This document shows positions 10,293-22,589 of a DNA stretch of 64,000 nt, piece after piece; positions within the stretch are counted from its first letter, which is position 1, and the number at the start of each line of letters is the position of its first letter. The notes under the pieces were generated by a model. The model was not told where the DNA came from and did no database searches. It saw only the letters and a program-made list of their open reading frames with translations. A program made the translations under genes and the position numbers. Source of the DNA: Cunninghamia lanceolata (Eukaryota > Streptophyta > Pinopsida > Cupressales > Cupressaceae); contig BSBN01000213.1 in the NCBI GenBank assembly GCA_027924645.1, forward strand, positions 32,304,501-32,368,500. Reading direction: 5' to 3'.

Positions 10293-11234
10293 CACTCTTG
10301 AGTCCTACCTTGTACTATAGTTTATTTCCTTGTCTTTCCTATTTCTGTTGTTGTGTTTTTGGTGTGACTCTATCACCCTTTTGGAATAAGGTTTTGTTTG
10401 CAAAGTTTGTCTAGATTCTCTACATCCTCTTTAGTCCTTGTCCCCAATTAGAGCATGTTGTTACCCTATGTTTGAAATTTTACTAAAGCATCCATGCCTT
10501 AGAAAATTTTCCATTCTTTACTTGCCACTATTTGTTTTATTTTCCCAAAGTTGAGTCTTTACTTAGTCATTTTCATGTATTGTCAAAAATTCTTTGAGTT
10601 TTTGAACCAAAGTTAGCGGGTTTAAGAGTTCATGAACCGCCTGACTCCCTGACTAGTCACCAAGTCTAGTGTCTAAAGGTTCTTCCTTCATCAGTCTTGG
10701 TCACTTTGTGTCAAGTAAAGCCTTTGTTGTCTCAAGGTCGGAAGTTCTTTGAACTTCTAAAATCTCAAAAGTGTGGTTCAAAAGTTCCTCAAATCTCTGA
10801 CTTGCTGAATGAACGTGCTCATTGCTCCTGTGGTACCTTTTTTTGAGCTGTCATGCAGTATGATGGAATGACATCTGTCATCTCACGTTTAGTTTGGAAT
10901 GCGTGTAAGTACATTGGCACACTTTTCAGAGGGGAACCCAAGGGGGTTTTTCCAAATTTCAAATTTTGATACACCACCAAAAATTAATGAACTTTATGAA
11001 TGGATTTATGAGAGGTGACATAAAAATTGAATAAGTTAACCACCCTACTAGAATTTTTCATTATTCTGTGAAGGAGATACATTGCAGAGTAGAGAACAAC
11101 TAATCCACTATGTACAAGGAGTCTGTGGAATTCTAGTTTATAGGTTAGCATGGTTGGCCTTCTTTATTCCATTTTCCCCTCTCTTTCTATAAGAATACAA
11201 CATTTCAATTAGGTAGTGGAAATATTTTATTTTC
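10293..11234 (+). other. GypA post-pol spacer
   Basis: There is no supported gene. It is T-rich on the plus strand, with short repeats of a GGTTC-AAGTTC kind. It separates pol from the extra ORF at 11235. Confidence 0.4.
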
Positions 11235-14200
11235 ATGTATCTATATAGTGATTCTCCTATGAATGTATTGCATTTTCCTACTATGTGTGTGAATGTTTTA
11301 GAGTTTAAGGCTAATTGGGTTTTCAAATTGGTAAAAATGAAATTCAAATTTCAAGGGGCCCCTATGGTTCCCATGGTAGAGTATGGGTTGTCTAGTATGA
11401 GAGATACAGAACATGGTCATATTGACCTTGAAGATTTTTGGAAGCGAATGCAACCTGAGGTTCAAACTTCTTTGGCTAACAAAATTGTGAGCAGTGGGTT
11501 ATACTAAGCTGGGGTTTTTCCACTCGCTGTGCATTGTCTTGACTTGGTGGTTGCTTATGCAATAGTTATTTCCTAGAGTCTCAAGAAATAATATCTTCAG
11601 ATGGTTCTGTTGTTGCTAAAATTGACTCAGAATCCATTGCTTTTGCCTTGAATTTGGATGAGTATGAGGAGAATTCTAATGTTTCCATGTCTTCTGCTTG
11701 GGGATTTTATAATGAGAGAAAGGATTGGGGCCAGAATTACATTGCTAAAACTTGGTTAGAAGCTGAGAAGAAAGGGAAGTTGAGACTCCCTGCTAGTTTG
11801 AAGAGAATCCATTTCAAGGAAGAAATTTTAGACATGATTACTCTGCTAAATCACGTAGTTGGGAGCTCTGAATCTAATTCCTTTGATTACTAGATGTGTA
11901 GATTTATCCTACTTATTTGTAGAGATCACCATATAGAGTGGGCAAGGGTAATTAGTGAATTGATGCATGAATAGTTGGTGAATTTCCCACAAATTGTAAG
12001 ATTTCACATGTGTTCTCAGTTGATATACTTGTTAGCTCATAAAGAGGTTGCTTGGCCCAGTTTAAGAGCTCAAGGAGCTCCTGCCCATTGTACACCTATG
12101 TACCAAACTTTCCCATAGTTACAGAAGAGTGAAGGTATGAAAGATTTTTGGTGAATTAATGATGCCTTTCTATGTGGCCTACAAAAAGAATTGAGGGTTC
12201 ACTAGAGCAGAGGTTCTCTATAGAGGCTACTGCCTTAGTGATGAATTATGGAATTTTTTAAGTTTAGTTTGATCGCTTCTCCTACTTAAGGATTGGGGGT
12301 TTTGAAAGTGCCCCACTTAAATTGCCATGATATCCATCAGATTACCTCATATTTTTGGAGGTGTGTCATCAAATGGTGGTCGTGAATGCAAAGTATCACA
12401 CGATGAAAAGGAAAGGGTATTCTTTCCCTGTGACAATTTATTTCTATTCTTGTAAAAGTAAATGCAGTGCTAAAAGTGTAGATAAGTTACTAGAAGAAAT
12501 CAATCTTCACAGTCTATCTGCTCAAGTAGCCTTTGATAGCAAGAATTTTGTGAAAGAAAACATGCATGGAGGAGGTTCATACCAACACAAGCCCCAACTT
12601 GAATATTTATGGGAGGACTGTCTAAATGAGAGGGAAGTACAGAGGAGAAGTTGGATGAGATTGACCATTGATCAAGTCTGTGCTTTTGAACTGCCTATGC
12701 AAGTTCCTAATATGGTTGATGATAATTCTAAAATTTTGGATGAAGGTTATCATGATGCCTCGTTGTAGCCCTTGCCTCCTATAAAGTGATTAGACAAAGA
12801 GATCACCGATGTTAAGTTCCACTCCTTCCATGTGATAAGAAGAACAAAGAAATGGTTGAAAGGAAAAATAAGAGAACAAGTTGGTTCAAGAGTGTTGAAG
12901 GATTCATCTGCTTGAGGACAGAACAAATCTCAAACCACTCGCACTCAAAAGAAGTCATCTAGTTTGAACCCAACTCTTCAAAGAGTTGGCTTAGAATCAA
13001 GTGGAGATGGTAAGTAGCCTCTTGAGGATGTCAGCAAACTAAAAACAACTTGTGAGCAAGATGGTCAACTAGTGAAGAGCAATACTAGATTGGCTGCTTC
13101 TCCACCAGGAGCAAACCATGTGCCTCTTGTTAACAATTTTGTAAGTGATAGTGATTCTTTAATCTTTACTTATTTGGGAGAAGATAATATGGTGCAATCT
13201 TTATTGAGTACTTCAAATTCACCTAATCTAAGCAATCCTCCAGAGCACAATTCCCCACCTGTGCATTCAGATGGTGTATTGAGTGTGGTTGGTAAGACCA
13301 ATGTTTCTTCTTCATCCCCTACCTGGTTAAGAAAGGCAATTGAGAAAAAGAAAAGATACACCCCAATGGTGGATACTAGTGTGGATATTGTAGCCAAGCT
13401 TTTGCAAGAGACACATAAGCCTAAAAGGGCTAGAAGGATGTCAAGGATGATAACTGACTCTGTCATAGGAAACTGGATTCTGGAGATTGTAGATCTAGTG
13501 GGAAATAAAAATGAGGATGAAGTGACTGAGGTAGATTTTAATTTGAGTAGAGTAGACATGGGACCCTCAACTATTGAGGGAGATATTTATCATGCAAAGT
13601 ACTCAATTAGTAACCTATCGAAAATAGTTAAAAACAAACAAGAAGAGAATGCTAAGTTGCGACCACAAGTATGTTCCTTGTCCCTTTTCATTCAGTCAAT
13701 TTTGAAGATAACACCACCATCATTTGATGCCTTGCCTGATATTAGTGTTAGTGCCCCTAACCCTAATTTATTGCAACAAATTAAAAGATCACAAGCCTTG
13801 AGTAATGTTGTTGAGCAATGGATAGAGAAGGTGACCCTAGATAGCCTGATATTTATTAAAGAAGTTTACAAGCTATTTAACTCCATTTCTAATCAGAGAG
13901 AGACCATGATAGTTGATTTCTAGACTATCAGAAATGATCATAATAGCCTATCCTTAGTCTCAAAAGAAATACAAGATTATATGGCTGAAATGGATGTTAA
14001 CATTTTGGTGGCTGAGGAAGTGTTGAGTGATCCTAGGGAAATGAACTCTGCTGCTTGGGCTGATGTGATTAAATGGAAGTTCTCTGTTGTGGGAGCACTT
14101 TAGGATGAAATGAGAAGCACTCTAGCCCTTTACTACACAGAACTCAAAGACATTAAAGGTAATTTTGTTGTCTTTGAAATAGAGGTTGTTGGTGATGATG

Positions 14201-14607
14201 ATGATAAGTTGCTTGATGTTAAGGAAATCAAGAAAAACTTCAAAAAGATGGTGACTGAGGAAATGGTGAGTTATGATGTCATCACAGCAAAGACAATTGG
14301 TAAGGTTGCAAGAATATCCACATATGTTAGCAAACTCAAATGTGGGATGGATGACACACATAAAAAGGTGACTAATGCTGATAGGGTAGTAACCAAGAAG
14401 AAGCTCTGAATTAGCATGATAGGAAGTCCCAACGGCATGGCATTATCATCAATCATCAACAAGTACATGGCTTACAAGGTAAAGTTAAGGGCACAGGTAG
14501 CTCAAGCGATGCAAGGTGACTCGTGTAATGAAGATGCACAGGTGAAGGAGAAGGACGTGACACAAGAAGACAATGTTGCGGAGGAGCGCATGGCAATTAT
14601 CAATTAA
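11235..14607 (+). pseudogene. Extra ORF downstream of GypA pol, unknown function
   Basis: A chain of plus-strand open segments (11235-11507, 11648-11893, 12355-12768, 13072-13923, 14110-14409, 14416-14607) looks like one degenerate protein of about 1100 codons. From 12355 all segments share one frame and are separated by stops, several at likely Gln positions (12766, 13921, 14101). The first part is Trp/Phe rich (FYNERKDWGQNYIAKTWLE at about 11720) and has a conserved-looking helix pair, EWARVISELMH and CSQLIYLLAHKEVAWPSL (11935-12065). The middle is Ser/Pro rich (13090-13330), and the end is Lys/Glu/Asp rich and probably coiled-coil. I recognise no catalytic motif. It follows pol on the same strand and so probably belongs to GypA, though a separate insertion is possible. 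No envelope-like signal peptide or membrane segment was seen. Confidence 0.5.
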
Positions 14608-15420
14608 TTTTATTTTCTTATGCTTTAGTATTTTCATATTTTCTCAAAAACTATTGGCTTTGGAGGGCCCTTATTTTAAATGATGTTTAATTTAAAACTT
14701 TTTTAAATTGGTTATCCTCAAGAAGCTATTAGGTTTTAAAGATAGTTATTGGGTGACTTGGCTATAACTTTAATTAATCGATCGATGTATGGATCTCTTG
14801 GCAAACTTTGTTTTGGTGATAGATGAATTTTTTGGTTACTTTCTATTCAATTGTGTTTTTATATGAATAGAAATCAATAGTGGACTTCTAGTGATCATAA
14901 ACTTTGTGTTATGGTTGTTTGAAATCTTATTCTTCCTACATTGAATATACTGCTGGTGTTGATTATATTTCCATATGGGAGTGGTTGGATGTCTCTAATT
15001 CTTGCTCACTGTTGTGAATTATCTATCTTTTAGTATATGGTTTACAGTGGTGATTGTATGATATATCATAGAATTCTTTATTAATTTAGTTGAAGTTATT
15101 CCTATCGAAGTCTTTGTGCTTCTTTGAATTTAGTTGTTTCTAGGATATATAGCCTTTTATACTTTCTGGTTAAAAGCACCACCTTTTCCTTTGCTTTTTG
15201 GTTAAAAGCAATTTGAGTTTATATTCATTGGATATCATAAGAAGGTAGTTGAGCCTTGGTAAATAAGTAGAGAATTGTTGTAAAATATCATTGCAACCGA
15301 TTCAACTATTGTTACATTTGTCACTTATATGGGCATGAGAATATAGAGTTAGGTGGCAAATCTATAAACCAACACTTTCGAAATGCACAACCATAATCTA
15401 AGAGTGATGAGCTACAGAAC
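14608..15420. other. Unassigned AT-rich stretch
   Basis: There is no supported gene. A purine-rich TTTGGAGGG occurs near 14661 and could be a GypA polypurine tract, but I found no second LTR copy to confirm it. The GypA 3' LTR and the GypD 5' end may lie here. Confidence 0.3.
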
Positions 15421-15945
15421 CTGAATAATAAAAAAGGGGCTAGGATCGTAAGAAGGGAACCTAATAGTCAAGGAGCAAGAACTTACCGGAAGAATAATAG
15501 GGAGGAAATAAACACATATTCAACTAAATCTATAGAAGAAGAAGAGTATTACTGGAGAAGCAAGCCAAAACATAACAGAAAATATAGAAGAAGAAGGCAA
15601 GATAAAGCTGTGGTACTCACAAGACAAGGAACAAATAATAGATGGCATTATATCACTGAGACAGAAGAGGAAGATAGTGATGAGGAAGAAGAATTTGTTC
15701 CCACTAAGAAACATCACGAGGAAGTTGTTAAGGAAGATAAACAAACAATAAGGAAGGAGCAAGAAAAGTAAAAGAAATACAAGTAATTTTTCACTAAAGA
15801 AGAAGTAGTATCTCTTAAGCAATTAGCCCAATTGACACAACAACATAGACTCATTGACAAACTAAGCAAGGAACAAGGAGCAAGGTTAAAAGAGTCAACT
15901 CCAGAGGATTGGAAGAATGAATAGAGAATGGAAGACAAAGGCACT
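15421..15945 (+). pseudogene. GypD gag C-terminal remnant
   Basis: The segment is basic (Arg/Lys-rich, REEINTYSTKSIEEEEY, then KYRRRRQDKAVV), then acidic (TETEEEDSDEEEEF near 15660), then a Lys/Glu/Gln-rich helix with QLAQLTQQHRLIDKLSKEQG. Two stops lie near 15770-15787. The basic-then-acidic order before a protease fits the gag end of a gypsy element. Confidence 0.5.
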
Positions 15946-16500
15946 TATGGTGGATGTCCATATCAATCACAGAAACTTCTAGAATGTCATGATAGATTTG
16001 GGAGCAGATGTCAACATAATAACAAAGAAGTTGTGGGAGCAGTTAGGAAGACCTAAGCTGACAAAGACAACTTACAATATAATTTTGGCAGATGGATCTA
16101 ATATGTAGACGATGGGAACATGGAATCAAGTGGAAGTTAATCTAATGGGGGTCAAACATGTCTTAGATTTCATTGTTGTAGCCATGAAGGATCAAGGAGA
16201 AGCTTTCAATGCTCTTTTGGGTCTGAGATGGTTTGTAGATGCAAACAATATCATAGACTTCTTGAAAGAAGAGCTACCATTCACCAATGAGAACACAATT
16301 ATCAATATTCCTTTGGGATCATCAATGGAAGAAGTATACATAGAAGAAGTCAATCAATCAAAAGATAGTGATAAGAACATCTACACAATTTAAAGGTTGG
16401 ATGTAGAAGCAACAATAGAGGAGCCTAAATCTGAGGGAGAATTGGAGATAGAAGATGATAACTACAGTATAGATAGCGAGGAGGTTCTAGAAGCCTAGAT
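15946..16500 (+). pseudogene. GypD retropepsin remnant
   Basis: The active site reads VMIDLGADVNIITKKLW (Asp codon at 15995-15997), where most relatives have D-S/T-G-A. It continues with ILADGSNM and a stop at about 16107, then TMGTWNQVEVNLMGVKH and NALLGLRWF, the usual protease C-terminal strand. After 16393 an acidic tail leads to the deletion junction. Confidence 0.7.
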
Positions 16501-16589
16501 GAGAGAAGAACTAGAACTCAAGACACAAAAAATGGTTATTGGAGCATATTCATGATTAAGACTAGTGAGGAAGATTTGAATAAGATCAT

Positions 16590-17163
16590 TGGGGTAGCAT
16601 TAACAAAGATGTGCAATGGTAACAAGATGGACTGGGATCTAAAACTACCTACAGTGTTTTAGGCATATAGAACAACTTGAAAAAGAACCACTAAGCTCAC
16701 TCCCTATGAACTGGTGTATCAAATAGATGCTACAATACTAGTACACTTTATATTGCCAAACTTCCGCACAAACTAGACCCTCAAGCTGAATGAAGAAGAC
16801 TCTCTCACACAAAGGTTTGAAGAATTGGAGAAAATGGATGAGGATAGATTGATGGCAACATATAATATGAACCTGGAAAGGAAAAGATAGAAGGCATGGC
16901 ATCATAGAAATATGAGGAACAAGACATTCAAGGAAGATGACTTAGTACTCCTATATGACAAGTTTAAGAAGCAAGGAAAACTAAAGACAAGGTGGCTAGG
17001 ACTGTTCTACATTGAAGCAATTGCAAATTCTAGAGAAATTAGACTGAAGAACATGGAGGGCCAATTACCAGTTGGATATGTCAATGATGTCAGACTCAAG
17101 AAATATTTTAAACTAGAACAGGGCGTGTATGGAGGACAAGACATAATTTTGAAGGGGGGATGA
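16590..17163 (+). pseudogene. GypD integrase C-terminal remnant
   Basis: WDLKLPTVF, AYRTT and KLTPYELVY (16630-16725) are the end of the integrase core of gypsy elements. Then come FEELEKMDEDRLMA and the C-terminal domain FKEDDLVLLYDKFKKQGKLK with RWLGLFYIEAI, ending at a stop at 17161-17163 that overlaps the LTR start. Stops at three or more positions prevent translation. The core Asp residues were lost with the deletion. Confidence 0.75.
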
Positions 17164-17640
17164 TGTTAGTAGGGTGTAGAACATGGAGCATAGCTGATCA
17201 GAAGCTAGCGCATACACAATGGGAGGCTACAGGCTGACAAAAGATGCCATAAAACACATCCATGTATGTAATAGATATAGTATATATAGATATAGGGTAT
17301 GATGATATAATATAAGATGAGATATAGATGTTGATATGAAAATGACGTAGAAGTCATGTATGTATATGGATGAGGTAGAGACTTAGACCTACCAGAGGAT
17401 GGATGTATGACATTTGATTATTGTTGACATATATATATATATGGAGATCTATCGGTACTAGATAATTATGTGTTGTCTTACTATTATCTATATGTAGTAC
17501 TCTGTTTTAGTTATTATTTGTGTTTTTCTATGAATCTCTAGCTACTTGACCAAGGTATAAATTGACTACAAAGACTTGACTAAGGACTGGATCTCCAGAC
17601 TTGTATCCCTCTCCATTTCTTGCCAAAATCCCTCGCAAGG
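17161..17640 (+). repeat. GypD 3' LTR, right end uncertain
   Basis: It starts TGATGTTAG or TGTTAGTAGGG straight after the purine tract. It contains an (AT)n run at about 17428-17441. No second copy is visible in the window, so the end near 17640 (CCTCGCA) is a guess. The remaining bases to 17889 show no gene. Confidence 0.45.
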
Positions 17641-17889
17641 AAACTTTAGGCACTAATGAACTATTGAGGGGACTAATCTCATAGAAAGAATCCATGGTTA
17701 GCCCAACCTCAAATGAAAATAATTTTAGGTGGGAATAATGGAGAAGGGAATGTCCATGGTTTTGGGTCCCACCTGGATAGCTAGGGTAATCAAACCTAGA
17801 GTAGGGTGGGATATCCCATCATGATATCGTATAAAGACTTTTGATGTCTCATAAATATCCTTATACAATTCATAAATATATAGAAACTC

Positions 17890-19758
17890 CTATATCACAA
17901 CATTTACTAGGAAAGCGAGGTTAATCAAGACACAAGAAATGGTGGGATCAGGAATGGGATGCTCATGAGCAGAGCAAGAGAAAGCATCCACCATACCCAT
18001 CATATTGGCATAATAAGAAAAAGAAGAGGGAATTCCAGAAGTTGAACCTAGTGCCACAGGGGAAGAAGTAACTAGGTCAACAAAATTAGAGTGATGTGGC
18101 ATACGATTGGTGTAGATATGCAAATGTTGGTTTGGTGGGGTGACCAATTTATTTCCTCTATCATTCACACCAGAGACTTGGGTGACATTCTAGTCAATGA
18201 GGTCTTGCACAATGTGATTCAGATGCAAACATCATTCAATATCCTGTCCAAGGACTATGTGGAACTAACAGATGACCTTCGGGTCATAAGAAGGTGGAAC
18301 CATCTTGTGAGTGTTGAAAGGACGAATAGGTAGCAATTGCACCAAATTATTATTTAGAAGCTACTAAAGAATATAGTAGAAGGACTCTATAAGAGGAGTA
18401 AACTTATGATTGTTTGATGATTTAGGAGCAGTGAGGGCTAAAGTAGCTTGAGAAGGTACTTATATCACTACAATACTAATCATTGTTGAAACATTGTTTT
18501 ATTTTTTAATAATTTGTAAAGGAAGGAGAAGCACCAAACTGAATGATGGGATCTAGTGAGGTAGATACCTCAAACTGGTTGATCAACTATTGATAATCAT
18601 GAAGTGTTATGCATAAGTGTGAATTATGGATACTTCATCAACATGATCTTATCCTTGATCTGTAGTTGTAGGTTTTTGATAAAAATCCACTGCTACACAT
18701 TAGAGTCTGACAGAGCATATGTGATCTATGAGAAGAGTGACTGATAATGACAGATGAAGTTAGTTACTTTTTATTACCTCAATACCGACAGTGGATGAGG
18801 TCAGTGAACATGACCTGTGTCCCAATGTTGGCCTAGAAATGTTGTAAGAATTGATTTACCAACTAATCAAAAGAGAGATTAGAATGTATAAGAAGAGAAC
18901 AAAACCAATTCAACATAGTATCCTTCAAGGACCATGAGAATAGCTTTGCTAGAAAAGCATCCTAAAAAAAATCACTGCACAAAGTAGTGAAAGCAGATAC
19001 ATGAGTCTAGGGGTCTCCTTTTCAAGAGTACTTTTTAAACCTATGTGCCTTAAAACTTTGCAAGAAGGGCATAGTGAGAATAGAAAGAGATAATGGGTTG
19101 TACCTATAATAGGTGGGGACAAGAGATTGTGCAGATGAAGTGGAAAGTGAAGCGAGTTGTTACTAAAGGGAACCAACATTTTGTAGAAGTTGGTTAATAA
19201 TGGGATTAATGGTATGTGTGGGCACATAGATAGAAGTGAAAGCAAGGGGAAGTGAGAGAAGATGGGAGAATCTGAGGGACTAGTAGGAAAAGTAAACTGT
19301 AAGGATCTTGAGGGTGGAACAAACCCATATTAGTGAATGGGGTTCACAACACCTCTAGACAAACTAGTATCTGTATTACCATGTTGTGGAGCACTAGTAT
19401 CCATTTGTGAAGATGTAAAAATGTGAATGCTTGAAGTAGGAAGAGGAATAATGAGTTGATTTCCAGTAATGTTTTAGTGAGAGTCTTGAGGTTCTATAAC
19501 ATATCTTGCTAATGGTGGTGTATCATTATGCACTATATGGGTGATTCCAAGTACGAAATCAATACCTTTATGATGACTAGTTAACATAACATGAAGAGCA
19601 TCGAGTAAAGGGATAGAAAAACTTGGTAAGTCTTCATGACGTAGAAAATCTTGGTAATCAACCAAATGGTGATCTAACTCATTAATTTTCTCTAGTGGGA
19701 CATAACCAAAGGCTGCCTCATGATTGAAAGCTACTTCTACATCATGGAAAGAAGACAT
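17890..19758 (-). pseudogene. GypE gag remnant
   Basis: The ATG at 19758 starts a Glu/Asp/His-rich region (MSSFHDVEVAF...). After a stop-ridden linker, the retrotransposon gag core is clear on the minus strand at about 18760-18960: DAFLAKLFSWSLKD, MLNWFCSL, SNLSFD-LVNQFLQHF and ANIGTQVMFTDLIHCR. These match the W-x-x-L, FD-LV-x-F and TDL positions of Ty3 gag. A Pro/Ser/His-rich C-terminal part follows to 17890. Stops occur at Gln- and Ser-like positions, including one inside FD-LV. Gag would form the virus-like particle; this copy is broken and has no pol behind it. Confidence 0.75.
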
Positions 19759-20000
19759 TGAAATAGTTCTAGAAGAAGAAGGAGAAGTAATAGTTGATAT
19801 AGCTTGTTTAGAGAGTAGTTTACAAAATCCAGGGTTAAACGAATTGGAGTTTTAAGGGTATCAAATTGATCCATGTAGAGATGAAGTATACTTATTTGAA
19901 CAATATATTATGAATTAGAAGACTAGGTTGTAAAGTTCATAAAATAAGTTCATAGCTCTACAACACATAGTAATGAAGAAAATATTTAAGTGTAACAGAG

Positions 20001-20014
20001 CATCAGGTTCACCA
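20001..20014 (-). other. GypE primer-binding site
   Basis: The minus strand reads TGGTGAACCTGATG, separated by three bases from the LTR end. It matches the E1 site TGGTGAACCCATG in its first nine bases. Confidence 0.65.
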
Positions 20015-20017
20015 AAA

Positions 20018-21545
20018 TGTAGCGCAAAAAAAACTACTCCTCAATCAAATGTATCAATCAAGAGAGCTTTTCACTAACATTACACTCATGTTCTATTATC
20101 TAATGTTTCAAACATACTCTAGGTCTAGAGAACCACTTTCTACACTAACAAAAATAAAGCACACTAAACTAGATGCTTAAAAGAGTGAAGAAAAGAGATT
20201 ACATTGCTAGAAAATGAACTACAAATAAAATATTAAAAAATGAAGTACATAAATGAAAAGATAAGAGGTAAAGGAATCTAGAACCTAAAGACGAATCTTA
20301 CTACCATGGATGGTAGTGCACCATGAGGACATCTGCACTAATTGTTGGCATCCTCAAAGCAAGAAAAATAAAAAGTGTTTTCCCAGATCAGATTCTAGAT
20401 ACCTGCACATCACAACTATAGGCAAGACAACAACCCAGAAGTATTTGGATAATACTAGAAATGAAAATAATATATATTCAAGTGAAATAAAATTAAATGA
20501 AATGAAATGAAAAGGAGGGAGAAACACCAACAAAACCTTTGTGCATTTGAGTGTCACTCCTTGAAGCACTTGTTGCTAAAATAGAGGAAAAATGTTGTGT
20601 TGCTAAGGAGCTTGCCTCAGTCAAGCCCTTGGTTTGGTATTTCGGCCTCCATGAGAAGTGAATGATAAAGAGAGTAGAAAAATAGAGTGTGTGCTCCTAT
20701 CCTATGTGTGTCTAGGAATTAAGAGCAGTGACAAATAGAAATAAAATAGAAGTAGCTTCCCTAGTCTATGGGGAAGAATACCCAATAACATGCACAAGGA
20801 AAAATGAATGATGGTCTACACTATAAACTAGAAAAGCAAATAAACTAAGCAATAGATTCAAATATAAAATAATACTCAACAATACAAAAAAATACCAGCT
20901 TAGATAGCAAGAAGGTGGCTGCAACTCCTCAAGGGTTGGAATTTGATGCAAATAGCTTCAATACCCCAAGGAAGAGCCTTCAAAAATGATCAAGATGCTA
21001 GAAGAATATCTCAAGAACAACACCACCATTCCAAAGAGTATAAAAATCCTTAATAGTTTCTACAAATATGGATGCAAAAGAGTATTCACAATATTTTCAC
21101 AAAAGTTGCAAGATAGAGCCAAAGGAGTGAGTGGTAGTATTCAAAAATTAGATTAAATTGGAGAATGAGAGGGAAAGATGAGTCAACATGCAAGAGGAAA
21201 GAGTTGTTTAAGGTTGAAGAAGCATTATAAGAATCCCGTTAGCCTCAGGAGATACTTCAATGTGTCCCAAAATAGTTCACTATCTATTTCATGCTTTTAG
21301 GATATGAGTATGGCATACAGATGTCCATGTAAGCACTAGTGTCTAAGTGAATTTACCTCAAGACTTTATAAAGTGTCTCCAGACTAAGAGAATCACCAAG
21401 CATTAAAATGAATTTTGATTAAAATAAGAAAAAGAGGTTGAAATGAAGCAAAGATGAGCCTAAAATGCACAAGAGAGAAGAAAGCACCAAAGTGGTTTCT
21501 AAACATAGTGTGAAATTGCAAGGGTATGCAATTTTTGATGCTACA
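20018..21545 (-). repeat. GypE 5' LTR, 1528 bp
   Basis: The plus strand starts TGTAGCGC and ends GATGCTACA, so the LTR has short inverted ends (TGTAGC/GCTACA). It shares TTGCCTCAGTCAAGCCC (near 20614), TGAATGATAAAG (near 20659) and a CAAGGGT-TGCAATTTTT end block with the E1 LTR. No partner copy is seen. Frames inside it (20310-20510, 20354-20569, 20766-20951) are not supported as genes. Confidence 0.65.
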
Positions 21546-22589
21546 CTATCTAAGGAAATAAGGAGGGTACTAGTCTCAAGATGTTAATGCACTTATAGAG
21601 ATGTCAATATGGCTACATGTGTCTTTTACAATAAAAAAATAAAAAGAGAGCAAGGACCTATAAAATAATTGGGAAAAAAAGAAAAATAGGGCATAAAAGA
21701 TATATAGGGAATAAAATAAATGTAATAAAACATCTTAATGTTAAATTAAATGATTCAATAAACCAAATTGTTTACAAAGAGATGATATTTGTTGAACTAA
21801 TGGGGATGCGACCACTAATGTACTTGTGTCTAGGATAGAAAAAGTGGGGCAATTTCATAGGAGTTTGCCAAGTCAAACCCCTATTTTGGTCTTTTAACCA
21901 CCATAGGTAGCCAAATAGATATTTTGATATATGTGTATGTGCTTAGCCTAAGTGTGTCTAGAACTAAGAATATAAATAATATATAACTTATTGAAATTAA
22001 TAATATAAATATTGTTCAATGATATGTGTACAAAAAAAAATTAGAAGTGAAACCTATTAGAAATATTGTCATTAATGTCAAAGGAGGACTTCTGTGATGA
22101 TAATTTTGTTGAAGACAAGAAAGAATAAAAGGGTTGGTCAACTACATTAAAAGATATTTATTACATAACTCAAAAGGTAGAAAAGACCAACCAAGAGAGA
22201 AATAAAATATAGTATTAATGTGGTCGACTTCATGCTAATTATGGTGCCCAAATTTGAATTAAAATATTATATTTATGCTGGCCGACCTTTCTCTTCATTG
22301 GTGCCTTGGTTTTAAATTAAAAATAAAATTATTAAAATCATAAGAGGTCGACCTCTTTGGAAGGGACGCCTCTCTTGAGACAAATCATTCCCATTGGAAG
22401 GATCACCTCCCTTGTGAAGAGGCATATTAAAAGGTATTTAAGGAAGAAGAGATGTGGGTTTTTTAGCAAGAAATGCAATGAATATTATTCAGATTTGAGT
22501 AGATCAAGAGTACAAAATATGAAGAGTATTACAGATTTATATTGAAGGAAGTTGGAGCAGATTTATATGAAGAGGATTGCAGATTTATA
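21546..22589 (+). repeat. Old LTR fragment related to the CopC LTR
   Basis: The right part (22475-22589) resembles 53785-53860 in the CopC LTR: AAGAGTATT, TTTATATTGAAGGAAGTT and a following AGATTTATA/TGAAG pattern. A TATTTAAGG near 22433 could be a TATA box. CopB is inserted at its right end. The left part (21546-22080) shows nothing I can name. Confidence 0.45.

Larger units (their letters stand above)
5284..14607 (+). mobile_element. GypA: degenerate Tat-like Ty3/gypsy element, plus strand
   Basis: A single plus-strand run of gypsy protein remnants: gag C-terminus, retropepsin, an extra RNase H, RT, a second RNase H, integrase (to 10292), then about 0.9 kb of spacer and a long degenerate extra ORF. 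Its 5' part lies left of E1, outside the window. No 3' LTR could be delimited. Two RNase H domains and a YPQGNG-type integrase indicate the Tat lineage; that assignment is inference. The element has many stops and several frameshifts and is not functional. Confidence 0.8.
15421..17163 (+). mobile_element. GypD: internally deleted Ty3/gypsy element
   Basis: Plus-strand gag tail, protease and integrase tail lie within 1.75 kb. RT, RNase H and the integrase core are missing between about 16500 and 16620. The unit ends in a purine run (GAAGGGGGGA, 17151-17160) and TG at 17161 or 17164, the start of a 3' LTR. Confidence 0.75.
17890..21545 (-). mobile_element. GypE: truncated Ty3/gypsy element, minus strand
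   Basis: Reading leftwards there is an LTR (21545-20018), a primer site (20014-20001), a leader and a gag that breaks off near 17890. No pol remains. LTR ends and primer site are like those of E1, so the two are relatives. Confidence 0.75.

Noticed and set aside
13170..13559. 129-codon minus-strand open frame
   Set aside because: It is antisense to the GypA extra ORF, hydrophobic and Ser/Leu-rich as expected for a complement frame.
11235..14607. Envelope-like gene behind gypsy pol
   Set aside because: The position would suit one, but there is no signal peptide, transmembrane segment or cysteine pattern of an envelope; the protein looks soluble and helical.
17428..17441. (AT)n run and other short simple repeats (961-975, 23190-23235, 36838-36890)
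   Set aside because: Ordinary microsatellites inside LTRs; no further signal.
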